A DNA stretch of 36,175 nt from positions 1 through 36,175 of the forward strand of contig CAILUD010000192.1 of the NCBI GenBank assembly GCA_903837285.1, given 5' to 3'. The position numbers and the translations under genes were made by a program. The stretch is from an uncultured Bacteroidota bacterium (GTDB taxonomy: Bacteria; Bacteroidota; Bacteroidia; Bacteroidales; GWA2-32-17). Below, in pieces: positions 31,116 through 36,175 of the stretch; the stretch's first letter is position 1, and each line of letters opens with the position of its first letter. Under the pieces are notes generated by a model, which worked only from the letters and a program-made list of their open reading frames with translations, searched no databases and was not told the DNA's origin.

Positions 31116-33206
31116 TTACACTTTCCATGTCTTTGTATAAGCAGAGCCAACTACACCTTTTTTACAAAGTTTTGTTGTCATAAAATCACCTGAATGTTTT
31201 GCTTGTACTGAAATCGCATCAACTAAAGTTGCTTTACAAGAATTTTGAATACATGCCATTATAGCTTTACGTGCTTCAGTAATTGTTTCATCTTCAGTAT
31301 TAGCAAGTCCGGAAACTTCAGTTGGAATATCAGAAATACTCTTTTCGTTTAGTTCACGTTTTTTCAATCCATGATCAGCATTTGAAGCTAATTTCCAAGC
31401 CATTTTTATTGAATTTTCCATGTTACCAGCATAGTCAATTAACCAACCAACAGAATCTTTAGATTTTACTGATTTTCCTGACAAAATAAAATGTAGGAAA
31501 TCTTTATAGTTAGTAGAATTCATTTTCCTTAATGGCCAGTGACAACCTTCCATTCCAGGTATTACAGGAAGTGTAACTTCTGGCATTCCAAGTGAAGCGT
31601 TTTCTTCAGCAACTATGTAATGGCAATGTACCATTAGTTCTAAGAATCCACCCAAACAACGTTTGCCATTAATAAAACCTACAGAAGTTTTAAAATCAGA
31701 ATTTAAACGGCGTGCTGTAACCGACCATGCTTTACTAAGTTCAATTCCAATATTTGCATCTTCAATTGCTGGGAAAAATTCAGTTGTATCGGCACCAACC
31801 ATTTGTGTTGAAATATGGAAATCGCCTGTAACTATTATATTTTCTATTTTGTTAGATTTTAACCAATCAATAGCTCTGTTAAGTTCTGCATTTACATCAT
31901 GGTTGTAACTTTCGCGATTAATTGAAATAACACCAACTTTTCCATCATGTTCTGCATTTACATATAATTGTTGCCATTCAGGCGAATCAATTTTATCAAA
32001 TACTTCAGGATACCATGCTTGTTTTGCAGCTTCTGGATGAAGTTTATGATAATCACCAACAATCTTTTTTACTTCCTTAGCACCCAAATTACGTGTAACT
32101 GCAAGAACTCCTTTGCTGAATTGTGCACATAATTCACCAATCAAATTCATTTGTGAAAGATGTGAACGATTTTCATGTAACATCATACTTGTCATTTGGA
32201 AAAGTGGACCAAGTATCCATGCGTTAAATTCAGCAGTTTCTTCTTCGTTCATTGACCAGTCAACCATTGGTCTGAAATGATCTAATGGATACCAGTTCAT
32301 TCCACTATCTTTCTTTTCATTTAAAATATCTGTTGGTGTAAATAATTCACCGTAATGCTGACTTAAATGATGTAAACAAGACCATGTTAGGAAATTTGCA
32401 CCAGCTGCACCGATTGCATCATGTGCTCTGAATGGATTTGGTCCGTAATATTTTCGAATATATTTATCTGCTTTCCAGAAAGGCATATTGGTAGCCTCAT
32501 TAAATCTTGATCCAGCTAAAGTTAATCCGCAGAATAAAACATCGAGCACAAATGCCCAGTTATCGCTAACCTGCATAGGAATTAAACCTAATGCCCAAAG
32601 CAGTTTTGAACTAGCTGAAGGAGTTGGTTCAACAATTTCCCAAATTTTATTTACTTCGTGAGGAAATGCTGGATGGGCAATTCCTACACCTAATTGAGAA
32701 CTTGGAAATCCAGATGTAACAGACCAGATATCAATATCCGGAAAATTTTCTCTGAAAGTTTTATAATGTTCTTTTTTAATGTCAAGTATTTCTGGAATTG
32801 CTTCGAGTAAGAATTTTGGGTTGTGAGCTGCCAATCCTTTAGGGAGAGTTTTCCCATCATAAGAATATTTTATAATGTTACCCATAACTTTATTTGCATT
32901 TCCTTTTCCAAATGCTTTTACAAGTCCTGGATACTGTTTTGCAATACCATCTGGAACACCAGGAAAATCAAGGGCAACAATAGGAATGCCGAATGGCTCA
33001 AGTCTTGAACCAAGTTGCATTGTTTTTCCTGCTCCAACTATTCCATTTGCTCCGGAAATTACCAATGCTCCTCTGTTATCAGCTTTTCCAAAAATTTGTT
33101 CTACTAATTCTTCTGCTGTTACAGGTAATTTTCCATTCTGAAATATTTCAAATACAGAGCCTAATCCTAAGGTCTGTAATGTTGACGATCTCATTTGATT
33201 TATCAT
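31116..33206 (-). CDS. Bifunctional 3-hydroxyacyl-CoA dehydrogenase (N-terminal) / enoyl-CoA hydratase (C-terminal)
   Basis: A 696-residue cytoplasmic fusion. The N-terminal part has a divergent NAD fold (SGANGIVGAGK, about residue 51), FLLEAIPEILDIKK, and GIAHPAFPHEVNKIWEIV, in which His and Glu are 12 residues apart, as in the catalytic dyad of hydroxyacyl-CoA dehydrogenases. The C-terminal crotonase part has FINGKRCLGGFLELMVHC and ASLGMPEVTLPVIPGMEG, with both catalytic glutamates of hydratases in place. The order is opposite to FadB and like archaeal crotonyl-CoA hydratase/3-hydroxybutyryl-CoA dehydrogenases. A strong GGAGG lies seven bases before the start, which supports this ATG. It follows the thiolase gene by 21 bases. 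Together they would carry an enoyl-CoA through hydration, oxidation and thiolysis. Confidence 0.85.
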   Translation of the reverse strand: MINQMRSSTLQTLGLGSVFEIFQNGKLPVTAEELVEQIFGKADNRGALVISGANGIVGAGKTMQLGSRLEPFGIPIVALDFPGVPDGIAKQYPGLVKAFGKGNANKVMGNIIKYSYDGKTLPKGLAAHNPKFLLEAIPEILDIKKEHYKTFRENFPDIDIWSVTSGFPSSQLGVGIAHPAFPHEVNKIWEIVEPTPSASSKLLWALGLIPMQVSDNWAFVLDVLFCGLTLAGSRFNEATNMPFWKADKYIRKYYGPNPFRAHDAIGAAGANFLTWSCLHHLSQHYGELFTPTDILNEKKDSGMNWYPLDHFRPMVDWSMNEEETAEFNAWILGPLFQMTSMMLHENRSHLSQMNLIGELCAQFSKGVLAVTRNLGAKEVKKIVGDYHKLHPEAAKQAWYPEVFDKIDSPEWQQLYVNAEHDGKVGVISINRESYNHDVNAELNRAIDWLKSNKIENIIVTGDFHISTQMVGADTTEFFPAIEDANIGIELSKAWSVTARRLNSDFKTSVGFINGKRCLGGFLELMVHCHYIVAEENASLGMPEVTLPVIPGMEGCHWPLRKMNSTNYKDFLHFILSGKSVKSKDSVGWLIDYAGNMENSIKMAWKLASNADHGLKKRELNEKSISDIPTEVSGLANTEDETITEARKAIMACIQNSCKATLVDAISVQAKHSGDFMTTKLCKKGVVGSAYTKTWKV

Positions 33207-33213
33207 AATTTTT

Positions 33214-33218
33214 CCTCC
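33214..33218 (-). promoter_or_regulatory. Canonical Shine-Dalgarno site (dehydrogenase/hydratase gene)
   Basis: GGAGG on the minus strand, seven bases before the ATG at 33206. Such sites are rare in this window, and it fixes the start codon. Confidence 0.8.
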
Positions 33219-33227
33219 GATTCTTTG

Positions 33228-34424
33228 TTATGAAACTCTAAAAATACCTGCAGTACCAACATCGCCAGCAGCACAACCAAAAACTAATACATAACCACCA
33301 CCCAAATCAACAGCTTCTTCTAATGCTTCGATTATAATTCTTGTTAAGGTTGGGGCTTGTGGATGTCCCCAGACTAAGGAACAACCAGTATTATTCATTT
33401 TGGCCCAATCGTAATTCATTGTTTTTGCAAAAATAGCATCGTTTACAGCAAAAGGATTATGGTTTTTAACAACTTTCATATCATTCATTGTTAATCCTGT
33501 GCGTTGAAGTAATTTTTGAACTGCCATACCTGGTGCTTCTGGCATTAATCCTGGCAATGTACGAACATCAACCTTAGCAATAAATTCAATATTTATTTCT
33601 GGTCTAGAGCTTAATTCTTTTGATTTTGCAGGGGAAGCAACAAGCAATGTAGCCATTCCATCAGCAGCGTGAGTTTGTGTGCCTGATGTTACACAAGTGT
33701 CTAATTCTCTTTGATCGTTTAGTGATTGTAATGAAATTTCACGTACTCCAACATCTTCGCTGATTATACCAAGAGATTTTCCCTGAACATTTAATACATC
33801 GAATGAGAATAATACTTTGTCAAGAAAACCAGAATTCTTTGCATTAAAATACTGTTTGTATCTGAGATATGTTAACTCGTCAACTTCTTTTTTGTCTATT
33901 TTATATTTTCGTGCAGCAAGACCTGCAGTAGCCATCATTGTTCCGCCAGTTGAAGGATCAAAATTAAAATTATCCCAGACATCAGCAAGAACTTCTGTTC
34001 TTCTGTATGAACGACGTTCTGGAAAAACTCCAACAGGTGAGTCACTTGTTCTGTCAAATGTTAAAACACCCGCAACATCATATGATTTTGAGTTTACTTC
34101 TGAACCAGCAAGAATTACTGAACTTAATCCGGTAGCACATGCTTGTTCCATTTGAAATCCAGGTATTCTTTGTCCCATGCAGCTTGCAACAGCTGGTCCG
34201 TTCCAAAATTTCCAGTGCCAAGGAATTGTTGAACCAATAACAAGATACTCAAGTTCTTTACGAGAAACTTTTCTTTTCCCTAAAATATTAGCCATTGCTT
34301 CACCTGCAAACTGACCTATATTTACTTCTGCCAATGGTGATGCCTGCCATGCTGGAAAGTAACTACTTCCCCATGTTCCGTATGGAATTCTGGCGTTTGG
34401 AAACATTGATTCAACTACTTTCAT
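33228..34424 (-). CDS. Thiolase (acetyl-CoA acyltransferase family)
   Basis: A 398-residue thiolase of normal length. The acyl-accepting cysteine is in QACATGLSS (about residue 91). The second-half motifs are changed but complete: NHNPFAVND replaces the usual NEAFA, the catalytic histidine is in LVWGHPQAP, and the second catalytic cysteine is in FGCAAGDVGTAG, where most thiolases have CGGG. It should cleave a 3-oxoacyl-CoA, or run in the condensing direction, in the cytoplasm. The unusual motifs suggest a distinct substrate. A strong AGGAGG precedes the start. The gene stands between the dehydratase activase gene (49-base gap to its revised end at 34474) and the dehydrogenase/hydratase fusion. 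Confidence 0.85.
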   Translation of the reverse strand: MKVVESMFPNARIPYGTWGSSYFPAWQASPLAEVNIGQFAGEAMANILGKRKVSRKELEYLVIGSTIPWHWKFWNGPAVASCMGQRIPGFQMEQACATGLSSVILAGSEVNSKSYDVAGVLTFDRTSDSPVGVFPERRSYRRTEVLADVWDNFNFDPSTGGTMMATAGLAARKYKIDKKEVDELTYLRYKQYFNAKNSGFLDKVLFSFDVLNVQGKSLGIISEDVGVREISLQSLNDQRELDTCVTSGTQTHAADGMATLLVASPAKSKELSSRPEINIEFIAKVDVRTLPGLMPEAPGMAVQKLLQRTGLTMNDMKVVKNHNPFAVNDAIFAKTMNYDWAKMNNTGCSLVWGHPQAPTLTRIIIEALEEAVDLGGGYVLVFGCAAGDVGTAGIFRVS

Positions 34425-34430
34425 TTTGTG

Positions 34431-34436
34431 CCTCCT
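34431..34436 (-). promoter_or_regulatory. Canonical Shine-Dalgarno site (thiolase gene)
   Basis: AGGAGG on the minus strand, six bases before the ATG at 34424. It supports the chosen start and contrasts with the neighbouring genes. Confidence 0.8.
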
Positions 34437-34473
34437 ATTGTTATTTGTTTATTATTCTTGATTGTTGTTAAAT

Positions 34474-35223
34474 TTAATTATCTTGATTAAGTAGTATGCA
34501 TCCATATGCTGCCATGAACTGAGATTTTTCAGGACTTTCACAATTTGGAAATCTTTTTTTGAATAAATCCACTATTAATGGATGATTATCTGGAATTCCA
34601 CCAGTAATTATTAAAAAATCTTCTACTGGAGATAATTCTACACTTCTGTCTATTACAGAATTGTATATGCCAAGTATTATATTTGGCATTGTAGAGCCCT
34701 TTTTAATCATTCCAACAATTTCTGAAACTGCAAACACTGTGCAGTAACTATTTATTTTTGTTTCTTCTGTAGCTTGTTTAGCTAATGAAGTAAATTCTTC
34801 TGCAGAGATATCTAATCTGAATGCAATTTCTTCAATAAAAGAGCCTGTACCAGCAGCACATTTGCGATTCATTTTAAATTTGTCAACTTGACCTGTTTTG
34901 CTAACTGTAACATATTTAGTGTCTTGTCCGCCAATGTCAATGATTGAACATTTTTTATTGTAATGTTTGAAAACTGATTTTGCTAAAGCAATAATTTCTG
35001 AGTTTGAAACAAAAGGAATTTTTAATTCTTCACGTCCATATCCACAAGTATAAACCGGATATTGAATTTCATGATTAACCGAAAATTTGTCAATTATTTT
35101 TTGCGCTGCTTTATTGAAATCGAATCCAGTACGTGTTAAATGATAATCAATAATTTTATTGTTTTCATCAACCAAAACGCCTTTGGTGAATGAAGAGCCA
35201 AGATCGATGCCTATTTTATACAT
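34474..35223 (-). CDS. 2-hydroxyacyl-CoA dehydratase activase (BcrA/BadF/HgdC-type ATPase)
   Basis: 249 residues from the ATG at 35223, which begins MYKIGIDLGSSFTKGVLVD; nine extra upstream codons come from a repeat and are not family-like. The ASKHA ATPase fold is clear: the phosphate loop GIDLGSSFTKG, IIDIGGQDTKYV and ITGGIPDN. The two cysteines that hold the [4Fe-4S] cluster between the two subunits of HgdC-type dimers are present in NRKCAAGTGSF and INSYCTVFAVSE. Such proteins use ATP to push one low-potential electron into their partner dehydratase or ring reductase. The partner subunit gene lies just upstream (35807-36175). Oxygen sensitivity is typical of the family, which fits an anaerobic lifestyle. 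Confidence 0.92.
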   Translation of the reverse strand: MYKIGIDLGSSFTKGVLVDENNKIIDYHLTRTGFDFNKAAQKIIDKFSVNHEIQYPVYTCGYGREELKIPFVSNSEIIALAKSVFKHYNKKCSIIDIGGQDTKYVTVSKTGQVDKFKMNRKCAAGTGSFIEEIAFRLDISAEEFTSLAKQATEETKINSYCTVFAVSEIVGMIKKGSTMPNIILGIYNSVIDRSVELSPVEDFLIITGGIPDNHPLIVDLFKKRFPNCESPEKSQFMAAYGCILLNQDN

Positions 35224-35235
35224 AAAAACATTTTT

Positions 35236-35314
35236 AACACAGAGACACAAAATTTAAAGAGTTCACAAAGTTTTTTTTTAACACAGAGATATAAAGTTTA
35301 AAGAGAACGCAGAG
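35236..35314. repeat. Two 35-base imperfect direct repeats
   Basis: 35236-35270 and 35280-35314 both read AACACAGAGAYAYAAA, then a TTTAAAGAG word; about seven of 35 positions differ. They lie between the activase start and the 63-base repeat at 35318. Confidence 0.7.
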
Positions 35315-35317
35315 ATT

Positions 35318-35380
35318 ATTATTGTAATATTCTTCTGTGGCCACTTTGGCTTCGTGTCTTTGTGTTGAAATAATCATTTT
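35318..35380. repeat. 63-base direct repeat, left copy
   Basis: Matches 35751-35813 without gaps, six mismatches by eye. Read on the minus strand it would encode a close relative of the first 20 residues of the GxxExxY protein (TQRHEA and TEEYYNN shared), so it looks like a cut-off copy of that gene's start. The 3' end of the intact gene lies at the edge of this repeat. Confidence 0.8.
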
Positions 35381-35810
35381 AAGAGTTTAAATTTCCATTT
35401 ATTCTTCTTCTTATGCCTTCTTTTAATAATTTTACATTAAAGTTAATTAATAGTCCTAATTTTTTATTTGATAATTTAAGATATGATACAAGTTGTGCTT
35501 CATGAACTGGCAATAAAGTTTCAACAGTTTTAAATTCTAAAACAATCAAATCTTCAACTAACATATCAATGATAAATTCTTTATCTAAAATTTCTTTTTT
35601 ATAAAATACAGGAAGTGAAACTTGACGTTGTACTTTTAACCCTGCATTTTTCATTTCTTTTTCAACACACGCTTCATAAACTGATTCCAGTAGTCCAGGT
35701 CCCAATTCGTTGTGAACTTCAATACAGCACTCAATAATTTTATGCGACAAATTATTGTAATATTCCTCTGTGACCATTGTGGCTTCGTGTCTTTGTGTTG
35801 AAAGATTCAT
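35379..35810 (-). CDS. GxxExxY protein (PD-(D/E)XK nuclease-like fold)
   Basis: Up to 143 residues. The family motif is GPGLLESVYEACVEKEM (about residues 37-53). A possible nuclease core follows in EFIIDMLVEDLIVLEFKTVE, with the Asp and the Glu-x-Lys expected of PD-(D/E)XK folds. Function of the family is unknown. The first ATG (35810) overlaps the stop of the dehydratase gene as ATGA. The first 19-20 residues lie in a repeat, and residue 12 (MVTEEYYNN, ATG at 35777) is an equally good start. The gene interrupts an otherwise metabolic operon, and its flanks suggest that it arrived as a mobile cassette. Confidence 0.85.
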   Translation of the reverse strand: MNLSTQRHEATMVTEEYYNNLSHKIIECCIEVHNELGPGLLESVYEACVEKEMKNAGLKVQRQVSLPVFYKKEILDKEFIIDMLVEDLIVLEFKTVETLLPVHEAQLVSYLKLSNKKLGLLINFNVKLLKEGIRRRINGNLNS

Positions 35811-35813
35811 TTT
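35751..35813. repeat. 63-base direct repeat, right copy
   Basis: About 90 per cent identical to 35318-35380. It includes the last bases and stop of the dehydratase gene and the first 19-20 codons of the GxxExxY gene. Confidence 0.8.
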
Positions 35814-36175
35814 CTAATAGATAATTGTTTAATAAATGTTTCGATAGCAATTAAACTTTGTTCCTCGCTATAGCAACGCGAATCACATAAATCACCATTG
35901 ATTTCCAAGTATGGAATTTTATTTTTGTCATTTAATCTGTTTTGCAAACCAAAGCGATTATTTGAATTTCGTCCACAGGTTTTAGCGTCATGATAAATAA
36001 TACCATCAATTGAAAACTCAGTCATTAATTTTTCCAGAACGTTTTGTTTTGCGTCATCAGATCTTACAATAAATAATTTGCAATAAGCAATTGCAGAAGA
36101 TTCAAAAGGATCTTTTGGATCTAAGTCGTCAAATACCCAGCTATTGCAATATGTTGAAGCAACAATGCAAGTGTC
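35807..36175 (-). CDS. 2-hydroxyacyl-CoA dehydratase / benzoyl-CoA reductase-type subunit, C-terminal part
   Basis: The frame is open from the window edge (36175) to the stop at 35807, 122 codons, so the 5' part is missing; the ATG at 36025 is internal. The visible part contains CNSWVFDDLDPKDPFESSA, YCKLFIVRSDDAKQNVLEKL, GIIYHDAKTCGRNSNN and the C-terminal IPYLEINGDLCDSRCYSEEQ, followed by IETFIKQL. This matches the C-terminal domain of the HgdB/BcrB-type (HGD-D) family, whose cysteines bind a [4Fe-4S] cluster. With the activase downstream, it would dehydrate a 2-hydroxyacyl-CoA or reduce an activated ring. Which one cannot be decided from this fragment. Its end overlaps the GxxExxY start. 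Confidence 0.85.
   Translation of the reverse strand, partial: DTCIVASTYCNSWVFDDLDPKDPFESSAIAYCKLFIVRSDDAKQNVLEKLMTEFSIDGIIYHDAKTCGRNSNNRFGLQNRLNDKNKIPYLEINGDLCDSRCYSEEQSLIAIETFIKQLSIRK

Noticed and set aside
35224-35250. Longer start of the activase (MCLCVKNVF extension)
   Set aside because: The extra residues are encoded by the local direct repeats, and the family begins at the residues encoded from 35223.

Overview
The window looks like part of a chromosome from an environmental, probably anaerobic or facultative member of the Bacteroidota. The DNA is AT-rich. Several genes are preceded by the Bacteroidota-type promoter (TTG at about -33, TAnnTTTG at about -7). Most starts lack a Shine-Dalgarno sequence. 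Secreted proteins carry type IX secretion (T9SS) sorting domains of both type A and type B, together with SprB and PKD repeats. Annotation is from reading the sequence only; no database search was run.

Layout. 1-1888 (+): the 3' end of a DEAD-box RNA helicase and three small paralogous membrane proteins. 1889-2367: a patchwork of palindromes, direct repeats and a duplicated gene tail. 2368-7615 (-): a lipase-like protein and a three-gene run of secreted proteins, namely DUF2271-PKD-T9SS, a small T9SS protein, and an unusual six-haem cytochrome with a collagen-like segment. 8246-10353 (+): three tandem secreted TPR proteins. 10551-12996: an initiator-like tRNA-Met (-), a NamZ/DUF1343 muramidase-like protein, a four-helix-bundle protein and tRNA-Pro(TGG). 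13065-19429 (-): a 1414-residue SprB-repeat adhesin behind a small secreted protein, and a T9SS protein that shares its N-terminal domain. 19626-24133 (+): a tight operon of a TMTC-like membrane glycosyltransferase with TPRs, an arylsulfotransferase-like lipoprotein and a PAPS-type sulfotransferase. 24245-26726 (+): a glutaryl-CoA dehydrogenase-like enzyme and an HI0933/BaiN-like flavoprotein. 26779-30780 (-): aspartase, a rubredoxin-membrane fusion, a small unknown protein and an AAA/DUF4143 ATPase. 31116-36175 (-): a 2-hydroxyacyl-CoA dehydratase (or benzoyl-CoA reductase-like) subunit cut by the window edge, a GxxExxY protein, the dehydratase activase, a thiolase and a hydroxyacyl-CoA dehydrogenase/enoyl-CoA hydratase fusion.

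Three gene groups look like working systems. The first is a possible cell-surface redox group (cytochrome plus T9SS proteins). The second is a possible envelope glycan or phenol sulfation operon. The third is an anaerobic acyl-CoA pathway in which ATP-driven dehydration or reduction feeds beta-oxidation-type steps, perhaps with the nearby glutaryl-CoA dehydrogenase. Between genes there are many palindromes and a dispersed repeat family. Some of these have invaded coding ends: they supply the stop codon of the flavoprotein and the first codons of the GxxExxY gene.
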